Below, in pieces: positions 18,028 to 26,271 of a DNA stretch of 51,068 bases. The stretch is from an uncultured Erysipelotrichaceae bacterium (GTDB lineage Bacteria; Bacillota_I; Bacilli_A; Erysipelotrichales; Erysipelotrichaceae). Each line of letters opens with the position of its first letter. The first letter of the stretch is position 1. The notes beneath the pieces were generated by a model. The model worked only from the letters and a program-made list of their open reading frames with translations, made no database searches and was not told the origin of the DNA. Location of the stretch: positions 1 through 51,068 of the forward strand of contig CALVCT010000049.1 of NCBI GenBank assembly GCA_944326055.1, given 5' to 3'. Position numbers and translations under genes: made by a program.

Positions 18028-19263
18028 TCAAGCCCGACTTTCAGCTTTATGTAGTTCACCAGCCCATGCAAAACCCTGGCGCGCTAAGAAGACAGCAATT
18101 ATCTCATTGATGACAGCTGCTGCTGCGATCGTGCCTTGGATGATAGGAACACACTCTGGCGCATTTCCTTGAAGCACTGAAATGGCGATACCAGTAAAGA
18201 CAAGGGAGACACCGGAGTGAGGCAAAAGGGTCAAACCAAGATACTTTTGTACTGTCTTTGGTGCGTGAGTCAAGGATGCTCCAAGATAGGCACCGCTATA
18301 TTTGCCTATCGCTCTAGCGATGATGTAGATAGCTGTATAAAGGCCCGCGCTGAAGATCAGATGATAATCAAGAGGTGCAGCTAAATTAAGTATCACGACG
18401 ATCATCGAGAATCCGATGATCGGATCCATGACCTTCATGATCGCATCTAATTTCTCTTTTTCAAGCATATTGGCGAAGACTATCGAGTAAGACATACCTA
18501 TCAGCATGAAATTGATGATCGATGTATCAAGTGTGCTATTGATTAAATGGCCAATAACCGCAGATAGTAAAAGCCCAATGATCATTACTGTCAAAGTCGT
18601 TGAACCTTTCTTCGTTCTTTGCATGATCTTCGAGAAGATGAGGCCAACGATACCACCAATAACGACTGGCAAGAATACTAACGATATGATCAGAAAGATC
18701 GGGATATCAACGGTCGAGATATGCGCCGACACAAATGCGATGACTAAAAAGAAGACTAAAGCCCCGACAAGATCATCTAATGCCGCCATCGGGATCAATG
18801 TTCGTGTGACAGGACCATCTGTCTTAAGGCTATCGACGACAGAAAGAGAAGGAGCCGGTGCTGTCGCAAGTGCTATACCACCAAAGATGAATGCTAGATA
18901 GATCGGCACATCAGTCAGATAGAAGATGACACCAAAGATCGCACTGACCACAAAGAAAGTACCGAGTGATTCTGTGATCGTCGTCACGATGATTTGTGGT
19001 CCTGATCTTTTCATCTGTTTCCATATCATCTCGGTACCGATCATGATGCCAAAAAGGCATTCAAGCAAGCTCTCTGCACTGTTGAACCAATCAGATCCTA
19101 AAAGACCATCATTCAATAATCCCAAGGCATGTGGACCGATGATGATGCCAGTGATGAGCCAACCTAAGATAGCTGGAAGTTTAAGTCTTGATATAAGGCG
19201 TCCAGCGATGAATGCGATAATGATCGCTAAAGCCAGACGTATGATCTCACTTAAGATAGTCAA
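18028..19263 (-). CDS. Cation:proton antiporter (CPA2/KefB-like membrane domain)
   Basis: A 411-residue integral membrane protein of the sodium/proton exchanger family with about 12 hydrophobic helices. It starts with the conserved AGRLISRLKLPAILGWLITG and carries PLGPHALG-like and FGGIALATAPAPSLSVVDSL segments. There is no C-terminal TrkA/RCK domain, so it is the membrane part only. The only start with a proper ribosome site (GGAGG, 8 bases away) is a TTG at 19263. The TetR gene follows 2 bases downstream. Transported ion (Na+, K+) and direction cannot be read from the sequence. Confidence 0.9.
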   Translation of the reverse strand: MTILSEIIRLALAIIIAFIAGRLISRLKLPAILGWLITGIIIGPHALGLLNDGLLGSDWFNSAESLLECLFGIMIGTEMIWKQMKRSGPQIIVTTITESLGTFFVVSAIFGVIFYLTDVPIYLAFIFGGIALATAPAPSLSVVDSLKTDGPVTRTLIPMAALDDLVGALVFFLVIAFVSAHISTVDIPIFLIISLVFLPVVIGGIVGLIFSKIMQRTKKGSTTLTVMIIGLLLSAVIGHLINSTLDTSIINFMLIGMSYSIVFANMLEKEKLDAIMKVMDPIIGFSMIVVILNLAAPLDYHLIFSAGLYTAIYIIARAIGKYSGAYLGASLTHAPKTVQKYLGLTLLPHSGVSLVFTGIAISVLQGNAPECVPIIQGTIAAAAVINEIIAVFLARQGFAWAGELHKAESRA

Positions 19264-19281
19264 AGTATCTACCTCCTAATA

Positions 19282-19297
19282 TAGACGACATCGTCTA
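19282..19297. promoter_or_regulatory. TetR operator, copy 1
   Basis: TAGACGA-CA-TCGTCTA is an inverted repeat with perfect 7-base arms. It lies between the -10 element and the ribosome site of the antiporter gene, where bound repressor would block transcription. Confidence 0.75.
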
Positions 19298-19304
19298 CTA
19301 GTGT

Positions 19305-19310
19305 AGTATA
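19305..19310 (-). promoter_or_regulatory. -10 element of the antiporter-tetR promoter
   Basis: On the minus strand TATACT (19310-19305) follows a -35-like TAGACG by 17 bases. The -35 lies inside operator copy 2, so both operators overlap promoter elements. Confidence 0.6.
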
Positions 19311-19317
19311 GTACTAA

Positions 19318-19333
19318 TAGACGAATTCGTCTA
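19318..19333. promoter_or_regulatory. TetR operator, copy 2
   Basis: TAGACGAATTCGTCTA is a perfect 16-base palindrome with the same arms as copy 1, centred 36 bases from it. It covers the -35 of the antiporter promoter. Confidence 0.75.
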
Positions 19334-19461
19334 TATAATTAACAGAGAAAAAAGACAACTATACGCTTTGTGAAGGTCGTTAAATCTAGCATCATCACAG
19401 AGTAGAGAAGTCTTATGGGCTATTATGACTAAAGTCCTATATATCTAAAATGTCTAAGAGA

Positions 19462-20259
19462 TCAGTCGATGATCACATCACTTTTATATGCTATTTCGAT
19501 GGTAGGCAGATCATCTTCATTTAGACCTGTATCGATCGTCTCATAAGATAGATAGATGTCTGTTCCATCTTCGTGACCTTCTAGTATGATCATGATGTAT
19601 ACAAAACGGTCATCGTCTGAGCTTATTACTGCTTTATAAAGACGCGACATAATTGGATCACTTTCCCTTTTTATCAAAGAAGTGATGTTTCCGCTTAAGA
19701 CATCTTTTAAATAAGAGTCTTTATAACGTATGCCATTTATGACTTCGATATCAGTGCTACACTTTTCATCTTCACCATAGAAATGCCCGATATCATCATA
19801 TAAGATCGTTTCATCTTCAAGGCCGTTTAGGATCTTATGGATGTCTATGTATAGACCATCTTTATTCAGATCGTGGGCGTAGGGGTATGATCCGTATTCT
19901 GCATAATATATTTCATCATTTTCTTGATAGAACATCGTATATTCGTCAAGCCATGAATCATCATAGTCAGGCAGATAAAAGTCATCACTGAATTGTCTTG
20001 ATGCCACAAGCCAATAATCGATCACAAATGTCTTATCTTCAAACCATTCAAGAGGCTTATCTTCTAGGCTTCTGCTGTATCTACAACCACTGAACCTATC
20101 AGCTACTAAGACGTCTTCATGGATACCGCTGATAGTACCGTTTATAGGTTCACTACTAACAATACTACTTTCTTCATCTACAGCATCTTCTTTAGTACAC
20201 GCTGATAGGATGCCTAAAGATAATAAGACTACCAATATAAGCAACACTGATCTTTTCAT
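19462..20259 (-). CDS. Hypothetical lipoprotein
   Basis: A 265-residue protein starting MKRSVLLILVVLLSLGILSAC, a signal peptide with lipobox LSAC, so it should be lipid-anchored outside the membrane. The mature part is acidic and rich in Tyr and Asp, without a recognised domain. Like the lipoprotein at 11678 it has many DD and DE pairs. There is no Shine-Dalgarno sequence; overlapping TATAAT hexamers lie 9 and 14 bases upstream of the ATG. It stands alone, divergent from nothing obvious. Confidence 0.82.
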   Translation of the reverse strand: MKRSVLLILVVLLSLGILSACTKEDAVDEESSIVSSEPINGTISGIHEDVLVADRFSGCRYSRSLEDKPLEWFEDKTFVIDYWLVASRQFSDDFYLPDYDDSWLDEYTMFYQENDEIYYAEYGSYPYAHDLNKDGLYIDIHKILNGLEDETILYDDIGHFYGEDEKCSTDIEVINGIRYKDSYLKDVLSGNITSLIKRESDPIMSRLYKAVISSDDDRFVYIMIILEGHEDGTDIYLSYETIDTGLNEDDLPTIEIAYKSDVIID

Positions 20260-20397
20260 ACTATCTTTATTATATTATAGAATGTAATTGCTTTTGACCA
20301 TAAAGAGCTGTATCCGCGCTAATATCTATAATATGATGTCACCTATGATAGATGAGGGTCATTTTGATATTTGTTTATGGATCTTCTTTTGATGATG

Positions 20398-21061
20398 TCA
20401 AAGTTGAAAAGGAAAAGAGTCAAGGATGTATATCGACCAAAAGGCGTAGAAGTAACTGACGACAAGATCATAAAGTGTCAGAGCTTCAGCATATAATCTT
20501 GAATATGGACTATAACTTCCAACATAAAGATAGATATCTGGGTATGATGGCATGTAGTACCATATGATCTCATGGTCAGTACACACCTTCATAAAGATCA
20601 TATATAAGATAACAAATAGTATGATTCAGATATTTATCGACCAAAAGATACGATGAGCCCTTTTTCTTTTTGTTTTATCACCGATCACTATCCCAAGTGC
20701 ATATAGCGCAAGAGCGATGACGATAAGGGAAGGCGGGATGATACAAACTTTAGGGATATAAAGAAAATAGTTCAAGACCATGATCAAAGCGAAAAGGTCG
20801 AAAGCTGTCGCTATGATCGTAAAGATCAGAGGATCGATCTTCTTTTTTGTTTTTTAGTAACTTGGTCTGTACCATTGATCAAATGATCGATCGATATTTC
20901 AAAACTTTACTTAATGCGACGATCTTATCAAGATCTGGAGTAGCAGTCGAACTTTCCCATTTAGAGACAGCTTGTCTTGAGACGCCGATAAGATCAGCCA
21001 ACTCACTTTGTGATAGTCCTTTACGTTTTCTTTCTTCAAATATTCTCTCACCGATATTCAT
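20398..21061 (-). pseudogene. HTH (Xre-type) regulator with C-terminal membrane domain, broken
   Basis: The N-terminal frame (21061 downward, MNIGERIFEERKRKGLSQSELADLIGVSRQ, given in parts: MNIGERIFEERKRK then GLSQSELADLIGVSRQAVS) is a normal Xre helix-turn-helix behind AAGGAGG. It ends early at YRSII. Shifting frame continues as IDHLINGTDQVTKKQKRR, then a further shift gives a hydrophobic protein (DLFALIMVLNYFLYIPKV...) with one in-frame TGA near 20635. It then runs to the stop at 20398 (SIYILDSFPFQL). Two frameshifts plus a stop make decay more likely than sequencing error. It resembles the broken gene at 736-1091. Confidence 0.7.
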
Positions 21062-21129
21062 GATCTCCTCCTTGATCATATGATGACCCTAAGATCACTA
21101 AATGTAAACCACTTATAGCTTGAAGATCA

Positions 21130-21180
21130 GCAACTGATGGTTGCACTAGTGATCATCACTGGACTTTTTTGCCCGGTGAT
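21130..21180. promoter_or_regulatory. Cluster of overlapping inverted repeats upstream of the PnuC-like gene
   Basis: Three inverted repeats occur in a row: GCAAC/GTTGC (21130-21144), AGTGAT/ATCACT (21148-21160) and ATCACTGG/CCGGTGAT (21155-21180). The last two share ATCACT and exclude each other. They lie upstream of the best promoter, so they look like DNA binding sites or an old terminator rather than a leader RNA. Confidence 0.35.
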
Positions 21181-21208
21181 TCACAAGAAAGCATAAATCG
21201 ATTATAAT
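21180..21208 (+). promoter_or_regulatory. Promoter of the PnuC-like gene
   Basis: TTCACA (21180-21185), a 17-base spacer and TATAAT (21203-21208) lie 29 bases upstream of the ATG, which has AAGGGGG as ribosome site. The last base of the ATCACTGG/CCGGTGAT repeat is the first base of the -35. Confidence 0.65.
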
Positions 21209-21237
21209 TATCATCGTTTTGCATAAGGGGGATATCA

Positions 21238-22461
21238 ATGATCGCTTTTTTTAGAAGAAACAAAGAGCCTAATAAGAAAGTACGTATCGTCGAGATAGGC
21301 GCTTTGTGCGCGTTGGTGATAGCTTCTATCATAGCTTATGTCTTTGGTACGATCGAAGTGAATAGTGATGTTGGGCGTGTCACTTATATTGGTGAGACGA
21401 CGATGATGATGGATGAAACAGAATGTGATTTTGAAGAATACAGCGTTTGTGAAGTGAGTTATAGTTCAGATGAAGGTTCTTTGACGATCACTTATACAGA
21501 AGATGAATATACAGCTTTAGATAAAGAGTCTATCACAGCCTATATCTATGAGACTGAAGATGGTAGATCGCTGTATTTTGATCATCAAGATGTTTTGGAT
21601 AATGAGATAAAGACAAGCTATAGCGAGATGATGGCTGATGAGATGATGAGCGTCTTCAATTTCGCGAACGCTTCGATCATCTTAGCTATCTCAGTGGCAG
21701 TGATGTTGGGATTTGGTAAGCAGTTTTCGACTTATGAAAAGTGTTGGTTCCTTTCGATCATGGTCCTAGCGACGATCTTTTCAGTACTCTTTCCAGAAGA
21801 GAGTGCCAATGGTGTCAATGGTATCATCATTATGTGGCTCTATCTTTTGGACACTTTCCTCAATATCTTATGCGAGTTATTGATCTCAAAGCAATCACGT
21901 TACAATTTCTTGGTCTCTGTGCTTGTTGAGATCACGGAGATCGCGATCTCAATCGTCCTCATGTACCGTTTCGCGACATTAGCGACGACACTTTTCTTCT
22001 GGTTGCCTATCGACATCATCAGCTTTGTCAACTGGTCACGTCATAAAGATACTGATGAAGATGAGCTGACGATCGTCAGAAGACTTAAGGGTTGGCAAGA
22101 AGTGTTGGTCATCGCCCTGATCGTCATTTGGACATTTGCGGTCGGATATCTCATCAGTGGTCTTGATATCGCGACTGATTTCTATAATGATCAAAGTCTT
22201 GAGACAGCGATCATCTATATCGATGCCTGTGCTTCAGCAGTTGGTATCGCCAATGGTCTTTTTATCTTCTTTAGGTTCCGCGAACAGTGGATAGCTTGGT
22301 ATATCTGTTCTGCTCTTGAAGCGATCATCAATATCTTATCAGGTCAGTATGTCTTGCTTATCTTGAAGCTTGGATATTTTACAAATACGACCTATGGCTA
22401 TATCAAGTGGACAAAGTACATCAAAGAGCACAAGGAAGAAAAGAAGCTCTCGATCTTCTAG
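21238..22461 (+). CDS. PnuC-family (nicotinamide riboside/vitamin-type) transporter with extra N-terminal domain
   Basis: A 407-residue membrane protein. The C-terminal 230 residues have about seven hydrophobic helices and the PnuC ending EQWIAWYICSALEAI and GYFTNTTYGYIKW, with the conserved Trp residues. PnuC proteins take up nicotinamide riboside or related vitamins by facilitated diffusion. Usual members have about 220-260 residues. This one adds an N-terminal helix (about 22-38) and an acidic soluble segment (about 45-135) probably outside the cell. The substrate is not certain. Confidence 0.72.
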   Translation: MIAFFRRNKEPNKKVRIVEIGALCALVIASIIAYVFGTIEVNSDVGRVTYIGETTMMMDETECDFEEYSVCEVSYSSDEGSLTITYTEDEYTALDKESITAYIYETEDGRSLYFDHQDVLDNEIKTSYSEMMADEMMSVFNFANASIILAISVAVMLGFGKQFSTYEKCWFLSIMVLATIFSVLFPEESANGVNGIIIMWLYLLDTFLNILCELLISKQSRYNFLVSVLVEITEIAISIVLMYRFATLATTLFFWLPIDIISFVNWSRHKDTDEDELTIVRRLKGWQEVLVIALIVIWTFAVGYLISGLDIATDFYNDQSLETAIIYIDACASAVGIANGLFIFFRFREQWIAWYICSALEAIINILSGQYVLLILKLGYFTNTTYGYIKWTKYIKEHKEEKKLSIF

Positions 22462-22465
22462 TGAC

Positions 22466-22494
22466 TTGAGAGTAATCCGATAAATTGATACAAT
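22466..22494 (+). promoter_or_regulatory. Promoter of efp
   Basis: TTGAGA (22466-22471), a 17-base spacer and TACAAT (22489-22494) precede the AAGGAG site of efp. The gap after the PnuC-like gene is short (62 bases) but holds this clear promoter. Confidence 0.6.
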
Positions 22495-22523
22495 TGATGT
22501 GTAAAGATTAAGGAGTGATAAAA

Positions 22524-23081
22524 ATGGCAATTGCAGCAGGTGATTTTAGAACAGGTCTGACCCTCATCGTCGATGGCGATCCATGGGTCGTCTTAGACTT
22601 CCAACATGTCAAACCAGGAAAAGGCGCAGCGATCCTAAAGACGAAGATGAAGAACCTCAAGACTGGAAGCGTCCAAGAGCGTAACTTCAATGCTTCAACG
22701 AAATTCGATGCCGCTAATATCTCAAAGAAATCAGCACAATATTCTTACTCAGCTGATAATACTTACTACTTCATGGATCTTGAGACTTATGACACATATG
22801 AATTATCTGAGGATCAAGTAGGCTTCAATAAGTATTTTATCGTTGAAGGATCAGAAGTGAGCTTGATGTTCTTTGAAGGGACTTTACTATCAGTATCTGT
22901 ACCGGAGAAAGTTGAACTGACTGTTACAGAGACAGATGCAGCGATCAAAGGCGCACCAAGCAATCAAACGAAAGATGCTGTGACAGAGACTGGCCTCAAA
23001 CTCAGAGTCCCACAGTTCATCGAACCTGGTGAGAAGATCGTCGTCTTCTCAGCTGATGGCAAATACTCAGGAAGAGCTTAA
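22524..23081 (+). CDS. efp: Translation elongation factor P
   Basis: Binds ribosomes stalled at polyproline stretches and restores peptide-bond formation. It has 185 residues, the exact usual length. HVKPGKGAA (28-36) is the loop with Lys33, the residue modified in many bacteria, and the C-terminus GEKIVVFSADGKYSGRA is typical. I chose ATG 22524, 8 bases after AAGGAG, over a GTG three codons upstream. None of the known Lys-modification genes (epmABC, ymfI set) is recognised nearby, although ymfI itself is a short-chain dehydrogenase and the next gene belongs to that broad family. Confidence 0.97.
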   Translation: MAIAAGDFRTGLTLIVDGDPWVVLDFQHVKPGKGAAILKTKMKNLKTGSVQERNFNASTKFDAANISKKSAQYSYSADNTYYFMDLETYDTYELSEDQVGFNKYFIVEGSEVSLMFFEGTLLSVSVPEKVELTVTETDAAIKGAPSNQTKDAVTETGLKLRVPQFIEPGEKIVVFSADGKYSGRA

Positions 23082-23098
23082 GGAGCTCTTTCTTTATT
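23073..23098 (+). terminator. Weak terminator hairpin after efp
   Basis: AGAGCT (23073-23078) and AGCTCT (23084-23089) enclose the efp stop codon and AAGG, followed by TTCTTTATTA. The AGGAG in the loop is also the only SD for the next ATG at 23099, so termination is probably partial. Confidence 0.4.
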
Positions 23099-23845
23099 AT
23101 GCAAAGAGTCGCTCTTGTCACTGGTGGCGCTAGAGGTATAGGCGCAGCGATCGTAAGAGAACTAGCAAATGATGGCTATGATGTCGTCATAAACTATCTC
23201 ACATCTTTTGATGCTGCTGAAAAGCTCAAGTCTGAGGTCGTCGATACTTATGGTGTCAGATGTCTATCTATCAAATGTGATGTCGCAAATGAAAGTGAAG
23301 TCGATCAGATGATCAGTGAGATCGAAAGAGAGTTAGGTGGCGTCGATATCCTCATCAATAATGCGGCTATCGATCTTTCCAATCTGTTTCATCTTAAAGA
23401 TGCGAAAGACTTTAGAAGGACGTTTGATGTCAATGTCGTCGGAGCTTTTAATTGTGCCAAGCGTGTTTATCGCCATATGTTAGAGAATGAATATGGCCGC
23501 ATCATCAATATCTCATCGACTAATGGAATGAATACTTATTATCCGATGTGCATCGATTATGATGCTTCTAAAGCTGCCCTTATCTCACTTACTCATGATC
23601 TAGCTTTTGAGTTTCAACCTTACATCAATGTCAATTGTATAGCACCAGGTTTTATCGGTACCGAGAAAGAACTTGATGGCTATGATGAGGAATTTTTGAA
23701 AGAAGAAGTCGAGAAGATCATGGTCAAACGTTATGGAGATCCTAAGGAAGTAGCTTATCTTGTAAGCTTCCTTGTCAGTGATCGTGCTGCTTTTATCAAT
23801 AATACGATCATCCGCATCGATGGTGGACAGATCGGTAGTGTTTAA
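23099..23845 (+). CDS. Short-chain dehydrogenase/reductase (FabG/YmfI-like)
   Basis: A 248-residue NAD(P)-dependent oxidoreductase. TGGARGIGAA at the N-terminus is the nucleotide motif, DILINNAAIDLS (near 82) the structural NNAG-type motif, and YDASKAAL (near 158) carries the catalytic Tyr and Lys. The closest family is 3-oxoacyl-ACP reductase-like. A noteworthy possibility is YmfI, the FabG-like reductase acting on the EF-P lysine modification in Bacillus, because this gene directly follows efp; that is inference from position only. Confidence 0.88.
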   Translation: MQRVALVTGGARGIGAAIVRELANDGYDVVINYLTSFDAAEKLKSEVVDTYGVRCLSIKCDVANESEVDQMISEIERELGGVDILINNAAIDLSNLFHLKDAKDFRRTFDVNVVGAFNCAKRVYRHMLENEYGRIINISSTNGMNTYYPMCIDYDASKAALISLTHDLAFEFQPYINVNCIAPGFIGTEKELDGYDEEFLKEEVEKIMVKRYGDPKEVAYLVSFLVSDRAAFINNTIIRIDGGQIGSV

Positions 23846-23849
23846 AAAA

Positions 23850-23893
23850 GTGTTTCAAGATCTATGTATCTAGGTCTTGAAACACCCTTTTTT
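23850..23893. terminator. Bidirectional terminator between convergent genes
   Basis: GTGTTTCAAGA (from 23850) pairs with TCTTGAAACAC (to 23885), flanked by AAAAAA on the left and TTTTTT on the right. It can end transcripts from both strands. Confidence 0.85.
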
Positions 23894-25142
23894 AGTTAGC
23901 TAATTTTGATAGTGCCAGTAGGATCGATAGCTTGCCATATTCGAAAGTCAATCCACCTTGCATATAGAGGCGATAAGGTTCTATGACAGGAGCGTCAGCA
24001 CTGAGCTCGATCGTACTGCCTTGAGTAAAACTACCAGCAGCCATGACTTCATTGAAGGGATAGCCAGGCATCGGTGCACTCATCACTCTAACAAAAGAGT
24101 CGACAGGACTTGATGACTGGATACCTTGGGTAAAGGCTGTCAGTCTTTCTTCTGAACCTAAAACGAGAGTTTGGATGATATCAGTACGCTCTTCATCGTA
24201 GCGCGGTGCTACTTCATCATAACCGAGCTTTTCAAGCATATATGCTGCAAAAACAGCAGTCTTGAGTGCATTTCTTACTGCACTTGGTGCCATGAAGATA
24301 CCTTTGAAGAAGGAGATGTTCTGATCGAAGTTAGCTCCCAGATCCTTGCCGATACCGGGCGCCGTGAGCCTTTCAGCGACCATTTCGATGAGGTCTTTGC
24401 GACCTGCGACATAACCACCAGTCGCAGCTATGCCACCACCAAGATTCTTCATCAGCGAGCCAATGACGATATCTGCCCCAACATGTCCTGGTTCTCTTTT
24501 CTCAACGAGCTCACCATAACAATTATCGACAGCGATGATGACCTCTGGATCTATCTTTTTGATCTTCTTTATGATCCTTTCGATCTTGGCGATAGTCAGC
24601 GATCTTCGAGATGCATAACCTTTAGATCTTTGGATCTCAACGACTTTGATCTTTTTATCTTTGATCGTCTTTATGATCTTTTCATCATCAAAATCATCAT
24701 CCACAAGATCGATCTCAAGATAGTCAACGCCATAAGCTTTTAATGATTGTGAGGAATCACCGATGATACCGATCATCTCTCTTAGAGAATCATAAGGCGT
24801 ACCACTGATCGATAGTAATGTATCGCCATGTTTTAAAAGAGCACTCAGGGCAAGATATATAGCATTTGTACCACTCATGATCTGTGGTCTTACTAAAGCA
24901 TCCTCTGTTCCTAAGACTTTAGCGAAGATGCGCTCAAGTTTATCTCTTCCTTCATCATAGTTACCATAGCCATTGATATCCGCGAAATCACTATAAGAGA
25001 CTCTATTCTCGATAAACGCCTCTAAGATACGATCAGAATTATATAAGCATGTCTCATCGATCTTCTCATAGATGTCATGCAAGATGACATCGGATTCTTT
25101 AGCTAGTTTTAGTATATCTTTATCTATCTCATCTAATATCAT
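23892..25142 (-). CDS. PLP-dependent methionine gamma-lyase-family protein (aluminium-resistance protein family)
   Basis: A 416-residue PLP enzyme of the family often annotated as aluminium resistance protein or cystathionine beta-lyase-like. RPQIMSGTNAIYLALSALL (near 85) is the N-terminal PLP block, EIQRSKGYASRRSLTI (near 185) and AVDNCYGEL (near 208) follow, and the PLP lysine is in IGSLMKNLGGGIAATGG (near 233). Likely reaction is C-S bond cleavage in sulfur amino acids, but this is not proven for the family. GGAGG precedes the ATG. It is divergent from the threonine aldolase gene. Confidence 0.88.
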   Translation of the reverse strand: MILDEIDKDILKLAKESDVILHDIYEKIDETCLYNSDRILEAFIENRVSYSDFADINGYGNYDEGRDKLERIFAKVLGTEDALVRPQIMSGTNAIYLALSALLKHGDTLLSISGTPYDSLREMIGIIGDSSQSLKAYGVDYLEIDLVDDDFDDEKIIKTIKDKKIKVVEIQRSKGYASRRSLTIAKIERIIKKIKKIDPEVIIAVDNCYGELVEKREPGHVGADIVIGSLMKNLGGGIAATGGYVAGRKDLIEMVAERLTAPGIGKDLGANFDQNISFFKGIFMAPSAVRNALKTAVFAAYMLEKLGYDEVAPRYDEERTDIIQTLVLGSEERLTAFTQGIQSSSPVDSFVRVMSAPMPGYPFNEVMAAGSFTQGSTIELSADAPVIEPYRLYMQGGLTFEYGKLSILLALSKLAN

Positions 25143-25204
25143 AGTCGACCTCCGAAGTGTTATTATATATGATATCGAAGACCAAGACTAGAGAAGGAGG
25201 ACTT

Positions 25205-26233
25205 ATGACACTAGCATTCGCATCAGATTATCAAGAAGGATGTCATCCTGAGATCCTAGAAGCATTGAATAAGACAAATAGCGAGAAGACTGAAGGCTAT
25301 GGCACTGATAGTTATTCTGCTCTAGCTAAAGCTAAGATCCTTGAAGCCTGTGGTATCAGTAATGGAGAAGTATACCTATTAGTCGGTGGTACCCAGACCA
25401 ATGAAGTCGTCATTTCAAGCTTCCTTAAGCCTTATGAAGGAGTGATAGCAGCTGATACAGGACATATAAGCACACATGAAGCAGGTGCTATCGAACATGG
25501 CGGACATAAAGTTTTGACGCTTAAGCATGAAGATGGAAAGATCAGTGCTGAGAGGATAGAGGCGTATTGTGCTGACTTCTACGCTGATGGTAACCATGAG
25601 CACATGGTCCATCCGGGAATGATCTATCTGTCACAACCAACAGAATATGGGACACTATATTCTTTAAAAGAGTTAGAAGCGATAAGAGAAGTCTGTGATA
25701 AGTATGATCTATATCTCTATATCGATGGGGCAAGACTTGCTTATGCGCTTGCTTCAAAAGAGAATGATGTCTCACTTAAAGACTTAGGCCGTTTGACTGA
25801 TGTCTTCTATATTGGTGGAACAAAGTGTGGTACGCTCTTTGGTGAAGCACTAGTTGTCAGAAAGAAAGACACGATACCTCATCTTTTCACCCTCATCAAA
25901 CAACACGGTGCTCTTTTGGCTAAAGGACGTATCTTAGGCGTCCAATTCTATAAGATGTTTGAGGATGGGCTATATGAACGGATAGCGAAAGAGGCGATAA
26001 GATTGGCGGATAGATTAAGACATGGTCTTGAAGAAAAAGGCTATGAGCAGGCGATTATCGCACCGACTAATCAGATCTTTATCAGTATCGATGATAAAGA
26101 CATGGCTGATCTTGCAAGTAAAGTCAATTTCAGCTTTTGGGAGAAGAAAGATGCGACACATACAGTCATTCGCTTTGTGGTCAGTTGGTCTACTAGTGAA
26201 GATGAAGTAGACGCATTACTAGAGATATTGTAA
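25205..26233 (+). CDS. Low-specificity L-threonine aldolase
   Basis: Cleaves L-threonine (and allo-threonine) to glycine and acetaldehyde with PLP. The 342-residue protein has GTDSYSALAKAKI (near 37), DTGHISTHEAGAIEHGGHK (near 84, stacking His), YIDGARLAYAL (near 177) and the PLP lysine in IGGTKCGTLFGEA (near 205). I chose ATG 25205, behind AAGGAGG, not the longer frame from 25157. The acetaldehyde formed could be reduced by AdhE in this cell. Confidence 0.92.
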   Translation: MTLAFASDYQEGCHPEILEALNKTNSEKTEGYGTDSYSALAKAKILEACGISNGEVYLLVGGTQTNEVVISSFLKPYEGVIAADTGHISTHEAGAIEHGGHKVLTLKHEDGKISAERIEAYCADFYADGNHEHMVHPGMIYLSQPTEYGTLYSLKELEAIREVCDKYDLYLYIDGARLAYALASKENDVSLKDLGRLTDVFYIGGTKCGTLFGEALVVRKKDTIPHLFTLIKQHGALLAKGRILGVQFYKMFEDGLYERIAKEAIRLADRLRHGLEEKGYEQAIIAPTNQIFISIDDKDMADLASKVNFSFWEKKDATHTVIRFVVSWSTSEDEVDALLEIL

Positions 26234-26271
26234 GAGGCATTTTGATATAGTATAGAGATGGAGGATATATT

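Noticed and set aside
21130-21237. Possible NAD+/pnuC-type riboswitch before the PnuC-like gene
   Set aside because: The inverted repeats lie upstream of the best promoter (TTCACA-17-TATAAT), so they would not be transcribed; the leader is only about 20 bases.
25157-25204. Upstream extension of the threonine aldolase frame
   Set aside because: The AAGGAGG ribosome site lies immediately before ATG 25205, and the extension contains the promoter region.
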